Below are positions 1-11,450 of a DNA stretch of 64,000 bases, piece after piece. The notes under the pieces are model-generated. The model made no database searches. It was not told the DNA's origin and worked only from the letters and a program-made list of their open reading frames with translations. How positions within the stretch are numbered: position 1 is the first letter of the stretch; every line of letters begins with the position of its first letter. A program made the position numbers and the translations under genes. Source of the DNA: Schistocephalus solidus (lineage: Eukaryota; Platyhelminthes; Cestoda; Diphyllobothriidea; Diphyllobothriidae); contig WEDG01008616.1 of the NCBI GenBank assembly GCA_017591395.1, positions 1 through 64,000 of the forward strand, written 5' to 3'.

Positions 1-339
1 CGTGAGGCACGCCTAAGGGACAATTAATTAGCAAAATAATTATTATTTTAGTTTGATTTTTTAATTTATTTTCGCAAACTTATTCAAAGCGATGTACAGC
101 GTTCAGGAAATTTGAGGCCGTGTGCTAGCAGTGTAGATCTACTCTTTTTATTTATTTTTTTAACTCATTAATTTGTGTCATTTGAAATCGTTAAGAAGCT
201 GACCTACTAACAACTGCATTTGATAGCGCTTTCATTTTATTTTATTCTAATGTGCATAGGAACCATCTATATTATTTATTCGCCAGCTTGGACAAATTTA
301 ATTCCGTTCCCACTTCGTACGTTCCCTGAAGTACCGCCG
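1..339. other. AT-rich stretch without recognised gene
   Basis: I see no coding region here. A short part around 175-230 resembles 21165-21230 (shared words such as TTGTGTCATTT and AAGAAGCTGACCTACTA), so it is probably the edge of a dispersed repeat, perhaps a LINE 5' untranslated region. Confidence 0.4.
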
Positions 340-500
340 CAACTGATCGTACGTTCTTGCTTTTTGCACAGTTAGATTATTTCTCTTGCCGAAATTCCTC
401 GCAAAACCGCATCAAATTGGAATTCGTTTATCACCGTAGTCAAATTTACTAAGCAGGCTCTACACTAATATCAATTGACAACCGCTGTGAACCAAAAGTG
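340..500 (+). repeat. Dispersed repeat, copy 1 (partner at 5785-5945)
   Basis: About 160 bases align with 5785-5945 in the same orientation: both run from CGTACGT.CTTGCTTT through GCATCAAATTG.AATT.GTTTATC to TTGACAACC.CT. Identity looks about 70 percent by eye. It lies immediately upstream of a family D LINE 5' end here, but the second copy does not, so it may be an older insertion or a shared 5' leader. No ORF is supported. Confidence 0.5.
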
Positions 501-540
501 CAAACCATATAAAAGATCTGAATTTATCCAGGACCTTAGC

Positions 541-1725
541 ATCTACAAATGGCAGAGTCATTGCTGAATATTTTTTTATACCATTTATATTTTTTAAAGT
601 GGTTTGGAACAATTGGGCGCATTAATTGCTCACATTGCTTTAAAAATTCGCGTTCTTCGAATTTGGTTTGACATTTTTTGATCTCCAAGGAGTTTTCTAT
701 TATCGAGATTCCATCATTCTGACGGACTTTAGTCCTTAAGTTTTGGCTTCTATTTGACCTACTTTTCATTTTTTTAACTAACTGCAGGACAGCAGCGGAA
801 ACAACCGGTATTCTCCTGTGCACTTCTCGCCAGAATTTCGTCGAGATCTTCCGATCTGCAAACCACTGAGTCGTTTCGATATTTATTCATCAAGATAATC
901 TCGCTTAAAACTTCATCGAATAACTTTAAAAACCTTTATTGTTTTGTAAAGCTATCATGGAAGTCGAAAATATAATCTAACAGAATTGTGCAAAATTTGT
1001 GGTGCCGCCGAAATGCAAATTAGGGCACCATCCTGGGGCACGCTGCCATCATACCGCTGCACTATCGCTGCACGCCAACGTTGATCATTTGAATTTACAT
1101 GATCGAATAAACACTAGCAATACGAATGAGTGCGATTCCGGACATTTTTCATTAAAATTGCCCCCCGCCAAGTGGGCCAAAAGTTTAGTAAGTTTTTTAG
1201 ATGTCTTTTACGAGGACTAAGCGTATACGACGTGCTTTAAACTTCTTCAAACAGTTTTGGAGATGGAAAAGGATATGCAAGCACAAAAGGTGGATAAAGA
1301 TAATTTGAAGATAATTCCTCACATTTTTCGCGAAAAGAAGCAGCACCTGACGATGGAACACGAGGAAGATAAGCGCACGTACGCATACACAGCTTCATCA
1401 GTCATAACAACAAATTATGAAGATGGCACTCCGTCTATAGGGCTCGGCGTAACAGTTAAACAGTCTTAGTATTGAAAGATAGCGACCAGTAAGGATATCA
1501 GAAAACGAAGAAACATCTCAAGGCATTCAAAAAAGACAGATTAAGTCAGAGCAACAGTGCGAATGGGCCAAGCCTAGCATATGCCAAACAAAATCCACGC
1601 TTTCGACGGTCACAACTGACCACGGAGCCTCATTAAGCACTAAATTCGATGTTAATTATGTCACAACGAACCTTCCGGAAGCAGAAAAGGATGACCACCA
1701 GAGTGAACATAGCATTCAGTATATT
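541..1725 (+). mobile_element. LINE family D, 5' part (5' UTR and start of ORF1), 3' truncated
   Basis: This stretch aligns with the 5' end of the near-full-length D element on the other strand (45975 down to about 45000). The 5' UTR words match (GATCTTCC, TTTCGATATTTATTCAT, TTTATTGTTTT, ATCATGGAA), as does the start of ORF1. ORF1 begins near 1140 with a PPAK.AK motif, then YED, then a coiled-coil stretch (EMEKDMQA...). Compared with the other copy the reading frame is broken at about 1219 (a stop after YED) and again at 1467. The matching stops near 1725, where a 5'-truncated family C element starts, so C probably inserted into this D copy or replaced its remainder. Confidence 0.7.
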
Positions 1726-2722
1726 CAGTATTATTCTAGTATTTAAATCTGGCTTACTCTCGGATGTTCACAATAATCATAATGTTCATAAAACACCTTC
1801 ATTTGCTAAGCTCTTTGAAAAACTAATTGCCATAAAAATTACAGATTCTTGCATAACCAATCAACTTCTTAGCGCCTCCCAACATGGCTTCCTACCCAAT
1901 CGCTCTTGTGAAACATGTCATATGTCATTTCTAAATCTATTAATATACCTTCGTAATGGTCATCTTTCTGTGGTCGTTATCTATTTTGCTCTTAGCAAGG
2001 CCTTTGATAAAGTGCCACACATAAGAAGCTTTAGGAGTTCGTAATCCCCTTACCGATTTCATTACTTCGTATGTAACTAATCGTAAAAAAAGGTCTTAGG
2101 GGGGTCCTCATTTTCAGCTGAGACTCCTACTGTAAGCAGTGTCCTTCAAGGCACCGTGCTAGGTCCTCTTTTGTTTTTGCTTGACATTAATGATATTTCA
2201 TCCGCAGTTAAACACTCTCCGTTTTTATTTATGCAGACGATCTTAAATGCGAATATTCATTATCTTAACCTTCGGCCCAACGATGCTTAGAAGAAATCCA
2301 TGCAGACTTACATGCTCTTCTCGCGTGGAACTCAACGTGGCAAATTGAATTCTTACCTTCTAAGTGTCGTCAAATGCAAATAAATAAATAAATTGTATAT
2401 TTAAGGCCCAGAGAGCCCCATCATTTGGGCTTTGCGCTTGACAGACTACTACAACCAGTTATTTTTTATGGCAACCCTATGCCTGAATGTTTAATCATCA
2501 AGGATTTAGGTTAAAGCTACACAAATAGTTTAGATTTGTCACCTCATGCCGATAGAATTACGGCCAACTATACCCAGATTTGTGGCTTTAATTTCTTTTA
2601 ATTTATATCTTCCTGAAATTAAATTAAGACTTTATCGAATGTTTGTCCTTCCCATTCTTGAACAATGCAGCCCATTCTTTGGTTAAATGACCGTGTCTAG
2701 CCTTTCTAAAATAGATTGATTA
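1725..2722 (+). mobile_element. LINE family C, 5'-truncated RT fragment (left part)
   Basis: The sequence parallels 33183-34130 of the long C element: FKSG at the start, then HKTP, QHGFLPNRSCETCHMSFL, then the RT active-site lead-in VVIYFALSKAFDKVPH near 1970-2020. The frame is broken by several stops and shifts, and the YADD region (about 2225) is out of frame. A 45-base insertion of family E splits it at 2379. It ends at 2722, inside the C-terminal part, where a reverse H element begins. The missing remainder resumes near 4382. It is a dead copy. Confidence 0.8.
2379..2424 (-). mobile_element. Micro-insertion: about 45-base 3' end of LINE family E
   Basis: Read on the minus strand this is the GGGGCTCTCTGGGCCTT hairpin followed by AAATATACAATTT and an ATTT-type tail. 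The same 3' end occurs at 26145-26222 and 37330-37416 in unrelated surroundings. Here it interrupts the family C coding sequence between GTGTCGTCAAATG and TTTGGGCTTT, which are contiguous in the C copy at 33838-33860. It is therefore an extremely 5'-truncated retrotransposition product. Confidence 0.75.
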
Positions 2723-4381
2723 TGTTTGAGCTAGCTTTAAGAAGCAACTATTACTAGTCGTTTCATAAAGCTAGATCAAAGCCTAGGTGTCAGGCTCGTT
2801 GTGAATTCGAATTACGTAGAGCACATATGATATTAAAAATGCAAATAAAATATAATACTAACAGGCAGAGATAAAAAATATGTTTACCAAATAAGTGTTT
2901 AAGCAAATTCTTTGACAATCACAAAATTATGTATAAAAATAAAGACGCTTACGGAAACCATTTGAAAATTTTAAATTATCATGTATTTTTAATTAGTTTT
3001 AACAGTAGAAAAAAAACTACTTTTTACTTAATGGATATATAAATCATTAAAGTGAGATCCCTTGCGTAGAGCCAAAGAATCGGCCATATGAGTCTTGTAG
3101 GTCACTAACCCCCACCTATAGCTTGCTCATAACCAGAAGGTGTACCAGGTGCTAAGTCCTCTCATACACAGAAGGTGATTAATCCTCTAAGTAAATTCTT
3201 CCTCTCTATGTGCATTGCAGGTAATCGTAGGGGGTTCAGAAATGGACGTGAAATAACTACTCGTGGGAGCTTCTGGCCAGTATCCAGTTCTAGTGGAATG
3301 GCTATCGCCGTCATCGAAACCGCACGTAAAGAACGTTTTGATTTAGCTTAAATTCTAGGTGCAGGTAGTTGGCCGCTCATCGGGAGGAAGTAGCTATCAC
3401 CGCTAGGCGTGGGGAGGGATCCCCCACGGCGTAGAACACACTCAAACTACGCATGCGGGAATGTTTATTCCCGAAGTTGGCGTTAGCAGAGCCCTTTCGG
3501 TTCGAATTCCATGTTGAAGAACTGACTTGAAAAATGTCCTGTCTTATTCAAAAGTAGATGTGTGGTAGTATTTATCAGAAAGCGTTTGATTTTTATTTTA
3601 AATTCTAGAAGGGTTCGACTATTTCTAATAGAACTTGGCAGGGCATTCCATATTGTTGCGTATCTTATGGAATAGAAGTTGGATCGTTGAGCCTTTTTGA
3701 AATTAGGAATTTTTATAATATTTTCATAATTTCTAGTGTCGCGGGGGCCTTTTTGATTTGTTAGTATATTCATTCTGAGAATATCTTGGTCGTGTGTGAT
3801 TTTGAATAGAAAAGTGAGACCATTTTGAGTATTCTGATCCAGACAGGTTGGAAACCATATCTATTGTATAGTTCCATGTATGAGTCTTGGATGCCATCAC
3901 ATTTGGATGAGGATCTGGAAAAGCACCTTTTTGAATGGCTTCTAGTTTCGTTCGGCCATCTGAGGGCATTATGCAAAAGTTTAGCATTTGCCATAGAGTA
4001 CTCCATTCGTTTAGTTTTTTAAGATCATTTTCAATCGTTCTATGCATACTGGCTACTGTATGCTTGTTATATGCATATGCAAGTTTCAAGTCGTCCGCAT
4101 ATAAAAATGTCTTAGCTGACACTGATATAGAGGATAAGCAGTAAATGTGTATAAGAATGTATATATAAGACCTAGGATAGTCCCTTGAGAGGGTTCTGAG
4201 ATAATGTTTTGAATTTGTACTACCTGATATCGGTTTTGGAGGTAATGTAAGGTAAGAAAGTCGAGAAGGGGAGACCCAATCTTATGACTTATTAGCTTCA
4301 CCAATATCCTTTTATGGGGGACTTCATAGAATGCATTTTTTATGTCAAAGTATATCTTAGCCACCGTGTTTCCGTCATCAC
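2723..4381 (-). mobile_element. LINE family H, RT-bearing fragment nested in family C
   Basis: On the minus strand a reverse transcriptase can be followed from about 4364 (KIYFDIKNAFYEVPHKRIL, then EPSQGTILG) through FLYADDLKLAYAY near 4100 to the C-terminal segment at 3773-3483 (FYSIRYATIWNALPSSIRN). The coding frame is broken at least twice. The 3' part (3480 to 2723) is non-coding, ends in a long inverted repeat, and its last 400 bases recur at 6467-6882. The two halves of a C element flank it (1725-2722 and 4382-5070), so H inserted into C. The clade is not certain, but the RT is CR1-like. Confidence 0.7.
2724..2781 (-). promoter_or_regulatory. Long terminal hairpin of the H 3' end, copy 1
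   Basis: Arms at 2724-2745 and 2760-2781 are 22 bases each, inverted with a few mismatches, around a 14-base loop. The same structure with different mismatches is at 6473-6530. It lies at the common outer end of both H copies, so it is probably the 3' terminal structure of the element RNA. Confidence 0.55.
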
Positions 4382-5070
4382 TGTTACTTGTTACTCGGAA
4401 ACTCTTACATCCGACACTTCCAACTGCTTCTACTTGAATTCGTGCCAGCTTACTTACCTAAAATTTCTATGGGTTCGTTGACTGGAAGCTGGCTTCCGCC
4501 TCTTTTTGTGCCTTAACAATAGTTCAAATATTCCCCGAATTCCACCCCTTACCCCGTTAGCCGTCTGCACAACCTACGTAATTATTCACTTATTATACCT
4601 CCTCATATATCCTCCACATCTTAACGCTCTCTTTTATTTGCTTCCATGTATTGCTTTCTTTTAAATTACCTGCCAATCGGTATAAGGTTATCAAATAACT
4701 TTTTTTAGATTCAAGCGAGGACTGCACATTTATCGTAACACTGATTAAATTAACCTTTTATTTTCCTCTTCCTTCCCGAGCAGTTTTCTCCATGACCTCC
4801 AGAAATGGCCACCGGGAATTTAGAAAACTGTCTTGAAATTGTATCTTCCGTGCATCGTTTCCCCCACGAACTATGATATTTTCGTTACTCATGCCTCCGC
4901 AAAATGATAACCAAATCATTGTGTCATATTGCGCGCCCATTATAAAGCACCTTTGATTCGTTTTCCGATAACCATCATTAGAATCACAAATTTAAAACTA
5001 AGCTGCGCAGGCCTCAGATTCATCATCGATTCTTATGGTAACTAACACTCCTGACAACATTATGTTGATT
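4382..5070 (+). mobile_element. LINE family C, 3' part (right part of split element)
   Basis: This continues the C copy interrupted at 2722. Decayed coding matches 34160-34530 of the long C element (LEAGF.L...LNNSS, then FKR.LHIY.NTD), followed by the 3' UTR with SSFPSSFLHD and the GATAACCATCAT.AGAAT word near 4960. The match fades by about 5070, before the family C 3' tail would be expected. Many stops are present. Confidence 0.7.
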
Positions 5071-5784
5071 TCTTCTTAGTCACTTACCGGATCTCCCATT
5101 ATCCTTTCGTACTTCGCTCATAAGCAAAATACCATGCTTCCTCATATGCCTTCGTGGAGCAGTTTTGTTGCTCCTGCAACAATTGTTACTAAAAACAAAA
5201 GATCTTCGCAGCCAGTTTTCACCCCCTTTTGATTTCAACCATAATTTGGAAATATTGGCACTTCCAACCATTTCCTTGATCTTCATGGTTCTGCTCCTTT
5301 TTGACCCTTTGCAAACGACTAAAAGCTCGTCCGCCATCGCCTATGTCATGCCTTAGGTGATGGCGCTTGCGGCTTATCCTTCTCCCCAATGTCGACTCTA
5401 AACGGACTGTCGACGATCGTTTCGGGTTCTTCTGTCGGTGGTCTGAGAAATCAGCAATGAGAGTACCATGGTCGCTTCTCCTGTCTAGCATTCTTGACGG
5501 TTACGCTTATAGATAGTCGATTTACATGGGATCACACCTCCGGTGATGAAAAATAGCCCCTGGTATTACATGATTTCGCCCACGATGAGAAGAGGTTTGA
5601 ACCCTCATACGCTCTCATCAGCATGTCAGTCCAACCTCACGCGTATGTTTTTCCTTCAGAAGCTGAAAGTTTTTTTCGCCTTTGAACTTCATGTGCATAA
5701 GAGCCACCAATTATTCGTTCTCCAACTTGGACCATGTGAACTCCGTTTAGCACTTCACGATGAATGTTCTGGACAATACTGTTT
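5071..5784. other. Unassigned stretch with overlapping short ORFs
   Basis: Short minus-strand reading frames (5337-5080 and 5491-5219) and a plus frame (5543-5893) occur, rich in basic residues on the minus strand. I cannot match any of them to a family. Given the surroundings, remnants of LINE ORF1 or UTR are likely, but this is inference. Confidence 0.3.
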
Positions 5785-5945
5785 CAACTGCACGTACGTC
5801 CTTGCTTTCTGCTCATCTGGAATTTTTCTCGTGTCAAAATTCCTCATAAAACGGCATCAAATTGTAATTTGTTTATCATCTTATTCAAGTTGACAACGCA
5901 GCCTCTGCACCAATAAAAACTGACAACCACTCAAGGAACCAATAA
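5785..5945 (+). repeat. Dispersed repeat, copy 2 (partner at 340-500)
   Basis: Same orientation and about the same length as the stretch at 340-500. It ends just before an A-rich AATAAATAAAATAAATAG stretch at 5940-5958 that looks like a retrotransposon tail. Confidence 0.5.
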
Positions 5946-6466
5946 ATAAAATAAATAGGTTTATTGATTTGGCACTGCTTGGGCGCCGTCAAATCCTTAG
6001 ATCACAGAAAAAAACCTAAAACAAACTCCTCTTTTCATCAACCACTTTTGATTTGGTTTGATTGTTTGCTTAAAAAGCAGTGTTCGAAATGAAGAGTTTG
6101 TTTTAAGTAAAAAAAACCTGTTTTCCAAGGTTCAGAAATAGCAAAATTTGAAGTTCAAACAGTTTAACAGAATGGGGATGAATGTATCAGGTAAGAATGG
6201 TTAGAGTCAAGACTAGTCTGTTATTGAGGTTCGAGAGTATTCATTCGACAGAGGTAGAAACGTCTGCGGTCGATTCGAATGGATAAGTACTTTCAATCAG
6301 ATGCGAGCGCAGTCGATTCCGGTGTGGGGTCTGCCGACTAATTAGACGTAGTTGACTGATTGCTAAAAAAAGGTGAAAAAAGATTAGGAGCAGGAAGAGT
6401 TCAACGGTAAGAAACTTTCAATGCAGTCCTACAGTCTTCATATTTCTATTATATAACATAGTGTTG
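5946..6466. other. Non-coding stretch, nothing recognised
   Basis: It opens with an A/T-rich tail-like run and contains no ORF above 60 codons that I can support. No repeat partner was noticed elsewhere in the window. Confidence 0.35.
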
Positions 6467-6882
6467 AATTATGTTTGATCTAGCTGTATGAAACAGCTAG
6501 TACCATTCGTTTCATAAAGCTATATCAAACCTAGGCGTGTGGCTCGTTGCGCATTCGAATTACGTAGAGCATAAATGATGTTAAAACCGGAATAAATATA
6601 CTACTAGTAGACTGAGATAAAAATATAATAGGTTTTGCAGGTTAGTTTTTAAGCAAATTGTTTAAAAATCATAAAATTATATATAAAAATAGAGACGCTA
6701 TCCAAAAACATTTAAAAATGTAAAATTATCATAACTTTTTTTAATAAGTTTTAAAAATTTAAAAAAGCTGCTTTTTAGATAATGGGTATATAAATCATTA
6801 AATTGAAAGCCCTTGCGCATAGCCAGAGGACAGGTATTTATGAGTCTTGTATGTCAACCACCGGCTATAGCTTGCCCAAACG
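6467..6882 (-). mobile_element. LINE family H 3' end, 5'-truncated copy
   Basis: About 415 bases align with 2723-3130 at roughly 75-80 percent identity by eye. Both start at the same point (TTATGTTTGA) with the long inverted repeat and contain the shared word GGTATATAAATCATTAAA or close variants. The right ends diverge after TATAGCTTGC. If H is read on the minus strand, this is a 3' end only, truncated at 6882. The hairpin arms are at 6473-6494 and 6509-6530, with only two mismatches. Confidence 0.65.
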
Positions 6883-6889
6883 TGCACAA

Positions 6890-7805
6890 TCTCGTAACGA
6901 TCTGACGTTATCCAGGACCTTCAACTTGGGAGTGTAAATCTCGAGCTGCATTGTTCAAAGGTAGCCAAGTGTGCGATGTCAAGCGGGCTTTCTCTGCCTG
7001 TGATGAAGACTGCTTTGCCAAAGTCTTTCGAACTTTTGTGCGGCCAAAATTGGAGTTCGCTATCCAAGCTTGGAGACCCTGGACCGCGAAAGATCTCAAT
7101 ATCCTCGAAAATGTTCAAAGGCGTGCAACCAAACTTGTGACTGGACAGGGCTCATAACCATATGAAACCCGATTAGCTAACCTTGATCTCTTTCCCTTGA
7201 GTTACAGGCAGCTACGAGGTGACCTGATACAAACATTCCGTATAATGTGCGGTCAGGGCTGCTTCCTCGCACCTGGAGACTTCTTCCAGTTAGCAACAAC
7301 CACGAACTTGAGAGGGCATCCACTCAAACTACGTGTAACTGGGGCCAGACTGGATACACGGAAGTTCTTCTTCTCCAAGAGAGCGGTCGACGCTTGGAAT
7401 GCTCTGCCTCTGGATGTTGTTATGGCTACTTCTGTTGAGCTTTTTATGAAAAACCTGGACCAGTATAGCAGTGCCCACTATAATATCCCCAGATCTTCTT
7501 AGTCACGTCCCAGTTGAATCACACTCTTATATTACAGTACCATTTTTATAGCATTTTTATTATCTCAAACTCGTCACATATGCATCACTCAAGAGAATCT
7601 TGTCACCAACAATAGCATGTACTCATGCTACTCGTAATATGCAAGTACACATTTATGTTTACTCTTTTCGATGAGCTGCTTATTTTCCGCACGCTATTAT
7701 GTCAACCAACTTTTTTTACATTTTCATGATGTACCAGAGGCTTTTAAGCCATACTGTAACCAAGAGGGAGTTCAAAGGCGTTTACCTATCTTTCCCTTAA
7801 TAAAC
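6890..7805 (+). mobile_element. LINE family F, 3' part (RT C-terminus and 3' end)
   Basis: The coding trace begins near 6900 (KVAK), passes FAKVFRTFVRPKLEFAIQAW and VQRRATKLV (about 7020-7140), then SYRQLRGDLIQTFRI, RGHPLKLRVTGARLDTRKFF and ending near 7502 (VELFMKNLDQY). This is the conserved C-terminal region after the RT domain of CR1-like LINEs. The frame is shifted near 7157-7197. The 3' end at 7760-7805 has the family hallmark GGGAGTTCAAAGGCG...ACCTATCTTTCCC and AATAAACTTAAAAAA. Family D begins directly after it. Confidence 0.8.
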
Positions 7806-7811
7806 TTAAAA

Positions 7812-9270
7812 AATCTCCGAACGTCTGAGTCGTTCATGGATATTTTGCATACCATTTACAGTTTTTTAAGCGTTTTTGAACAAGGTGAATTTTTTGCTCA
7901 CATTGCTGTAACTACTCGCCATACTCCAAACCCAATCGAAATTTGTCGTTATACGCCCAAAACAGAATACATGCACACGCAGTGTTTTTAACACTCATGG
8001 ACTCAAAGCAATTGTTTGATAGCAGCATAACCAGTAATGACACTTCTTTTAATGGAAAGCCTGTTGAGCTTGCTTCGGCATCCACGACTGGCCCTCGATC
8101 AGTTTACACTTACAACCAAGGACCAGCAAAGTGCGTAAAAAGCGTAATGGCATCCAGATCCATCGGATTCGAGGATGAATCTTGCGTTGGATGTTCTCAT
8201 ATATTACTAAGAGTTCAAAACTGGAAAATGAGCTTGCAGACTTAAGGAAGATCTAGCAAGATAACAATACTCGACGAAATATGGTTAGCCATATAACAGT
8301 TAAAAAGGTAGTGAACAAAGCACCGAAAGTAAAAAAAACTACAATTTGTAACAAGTCAAAATGTCGGACGCGAATACCCATAACGACCGGATAACAGGAA
8401 CACAGTGTTTGAATCCTATGGACGATGACCAAAGCGAACCACAGATCACATCCTCCCATCTTGGGTGTTCTAACAAGCCCGTAGTTGCATCCCAAGAAGC
8501 AAACGCATGGAAATCTGCAATGGGGAAACTCCACATCACCACCAAATTGGATCCTGGTAATATCAAGAAAACTTCAATGCTGCCTCTTACAAAGGCAGTT
8601 CCGACTTCAGACTCAACTTCTGTCGGCTATCCGAGCAGTTATAAAGAGCCCTTAGTTGAGATCGAGAAACCAGTGAGTGGTAGATACAATTGGGAAACAA
8701 CAAAAAACGATTATAAAGTTGAAAAAAAACCTAATGAATCCCTCTTGTAATTCAGAGGAAAATATGGTCGGCAGTGAATCAAAAGACGCCCTAGACCGAG
8801 AGAACTGCGTAGTTATCCAGGGCTTACCAGCATCAAATGCCCACACCTCAAAGTAATGGATATCCGCTGATCTTGCTATGTTTCAGCATCTGCTGAATGA
8901 TATACTTCATTTAGGAGAGACGATAACCGTTCGCGCTGCATTCGGGCTCGGAAAAAAGGATATTGATTAGTCCCAAAATGTGAGACCACACCCTATCAAA
9001 ATTGTCCTGGACAACAATGAAGAAGCTAAGCTACTTCTCTCGAGAAAAACCAAACTTCGAAACTCTCCTAAGCAGGTTTTTTCAGCCAGAATAATCTCCA
9101 GCAGAACCTCTCAAACGCCTTGAAGTAGTGATAGATATGAAGAAGAGACTTGCAGCTGTAGAGAACAATCTGGTGATTGACATGGGGACGCATGATACAG
9201 AGAAACTCAACATTGCTCTGAACCAGCCAATGTTCATGATGGCAGCGGCAAATTAGCATAGGCAAACTCA
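7812..9270 (+). pseudogene. LINE D host copy: 5' UTR and ORF1 remnant
   Basis: The start (7830-7915) matches 560-640. Near 8130-8230 the ORF1 N-terminal motif appears as PAK..KS, then FEDESCVGC and a stretch comparable to the coiled coil. From about 8580 the protein follows the better D copy closely: VGYPSS.KEPLV, then DRENCVVIQGLP, then ADLAMFQHLLNDILH, FGLGKK and AKLLLSRKT.LRNS. Stops at 8748, 8854 and 8968 and several shifts disable it. The part 8320-8560 is divergent and may be a different ORF1 lineage. Confidence 0.65.
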
Positions 9271-9289
9271 AGATAAACGGAATTTGGCT

Positions 9290-10070
9290 CTGCTGACTGC
9301 TGCATGCTTAACTTTCTGTATTCCAACGCACAAAGTTTGTTTTTGAAGCTCGACGAACTGAGAATTCAGACAGCCGTTCTGACTCCCGATATTATAGGAA
9401 TCACAGAAACATAGCTGTCACAGAACATCGGCGATTGCATACTAGCCTTATCTGGGAACCAGCTGTTCGGGAGAGACCACACCCACCGCCAGGGTGGAGG
9501 AGTTGCGAAGTATGTTAAAAGCAATTTCACAGTGTGTGAAATGATGGAGAAGATTAACAATGGTATTGAGGCTATTTGGCTGAAAATAAAGACGCAGGGA
9601 TCGCAGTCCCTTGAAGTCATGACTCTCTACAGACCACCGGGGACAGACACTGACGCTGATACTTGTTTGTTGGAGAACATAAAGGAGATTGGTAGTCGAC
9701 CTGATGTTGTTCTAATGGGGGACTTTAATGCACCCAGCATTCGATGAAACGATCTGCTGGCGCAGTGCTCAAAGTTGTCCTTCGATCACCGTCTGCTTAA
9801 GTCAACACTTGAAGCTCTTCTCACACAACATGTATTTTTTCCAACAAGAGCGCGTGGAGGACAACAGGCTAGTTGTTTAGATCTCGTCTTCATTAAAGAT
9901 TTTGACATTATAGACGAGGTATACTGCCTACCTCCACTTGGTCGAAGTGATCATGCAGTACTTTCATGGGAGTACGGTTTATATTCTGTGCCATCTGCAA
10001 TAAATGAAACCAGGCCAAATCTATGGCGAGGAGACTTTTGCAAGATGAGGGCTGAGGCATCTTGAATAGA
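9290..10070 (+). pseudogene. LINE D host copy: APE-type endonuclease remnant
   Basis: Readable motifs in order: FLYSNAQSLFLKLDELRIQ, then GITET (9400, catalytic Glu), GGGVAKYVKSNFTVC, then VMTLYRPPGTDTDADT, then VVLMGDFNAPSIR (9705-9745) and, after a stop, LDLVFIKD and GRSDHAVLSWEYG (9940-9975, with the catalytic Asp-His pair). The order and spacing are those of APE-like endonucleases of LINEs, which nick the target DNA to prime reverse transcription. Stops at 9412 and 9745 break it. Confidence 0.8.
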
Positions 10071-11450
10071 CTGGGATCTTCTATTCTCCGGAACTGTCAC
10101 TGAGGACTGGAATTTATGTAAGGAGTGTTTGTTGAATCTAATAAAATGCCACTGTCCGCCATCTGAACTTAGGATATCTTACAGACCACAGTGGTTAACA
10201 AGGGATCTTAAAAGAGAGATTAACAGGAAAGGCTAGGCTTTGGAAGAAATTTTGCAGATCCAATGATAATTTAGCCTCGCAAACAAACAAAACTCAAAGG
10301 AATAAGGTTAAAAGCTTGATCTTAAAAAGCCGACGGAATAACGAAAGGGACTTGCTCCAGCGAGCAGTTCACAATCCAATATTGCTCTACAGCTATGTTA
10401 GAAAAAGCACAAGTAACAGGAACCCGATTCCTGTTATGAGAAACGATGACGGTTTCGATATATCAGAAATTCAAAACAAAGCTGAACACTTTTCACAGTT
10501 CGATCAGTCGATTTTCACCAGAGAAGCTGTTTTTATTCCATTTAGTTACGAGACTATGGGAGCGCCAATTATTCAGCATATGCTCTTTCGAGAAGAGTCG
10601 GTCTTTGAAGAACTAAAAGGTCTGAAGGAATGCAAATCGTTTCGCCCCGACGAGATTCCAGCAAAGCTACTCCTCGGACTTGTTCGAGAGCTGGCGAACC
10701 GCTATCCTTTCTGTGCCAGAAATCGTTTTATACGGGAATTATTCCTTCCAACTGGAAAACAGCCCACATCATACCGCTTCACAAAAGTGGTAGTCGGGCA
10801 TTTGCTATAAACAACAGAACTGTGAACCTGACCTCATTCTGTCGCAAGGTTATGGAGAAGCTTATCAAAAAAGAATTGATGATTTATTTAGAAACCCGTA
10901 ACCTCTTCCGAACTGCACAATACGGCTTTCGTAGGAGAAGATCATGTGTTACGAACATACTTTATAGGATGCAAAGCTGGACAAAAGCACTCGATGCAAA
11001 AGACACTGTGCATGTGGCCTACATTGATTTCCAGCAGACCTTCGATAGTTTTCCACACCATTGTATCCTTTACTTATTGAGAATGTTTGGTATTGGAGGC
11101 AAACTTCTTATATGGATCAAGAATTTTCCTTGGTCGTTCCCAAATGGTCCGTGCAGGCGGATCGCGATCGAAGCGCACCGTCATCGAGAGAGGATTCCCA
11201 CAAGGTTCAGAGCTCGGACCGATCCTATTTCATTGTTCATTAATGATTGTGTACAGGAATTGGACTGTGACTTTGCTATGTTTGCGGAAGATATAAAAAT
11301 CTGGAAAGTTATCCACAATGCTGCCGATGGAGACAATTTCCAATAAAATCTTCTTCGATAGGACGAGTGGTCCCGCAAATGGCCCTTGTCCTTCAACTTA
11401 AACAAATACGCCCTGCTACGTCTGGGAAATCGAAATCAGGTTACTAATTT
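10070..11450 (+). pseudogene. LINE D host copy: reverse transcriptase remnant
   Basis: The linker and RT can be followed through PDEIPAKLL (about 10645), TAHIIPLHKSGSRAF (10755-10800), RRRSCVTNILYRMQSW and the catalytic motif A region VAYIDFQQTFDSFPHH near 11015-11060. Motif C should be FADD; here it reads FAEDIKIWKV (11281), so the second catalytic Asp context is altered. Frameshifts occur near 10240, 10640 and 11110. The copy breaks off at about 11450 where the B element starts. Confidence 0.8.

Noticed and set aside
3485..3500. GGTTCGAATTCC, a B-box-like word
   Set aside because: It lies in the H C-terminal frame without an A box.
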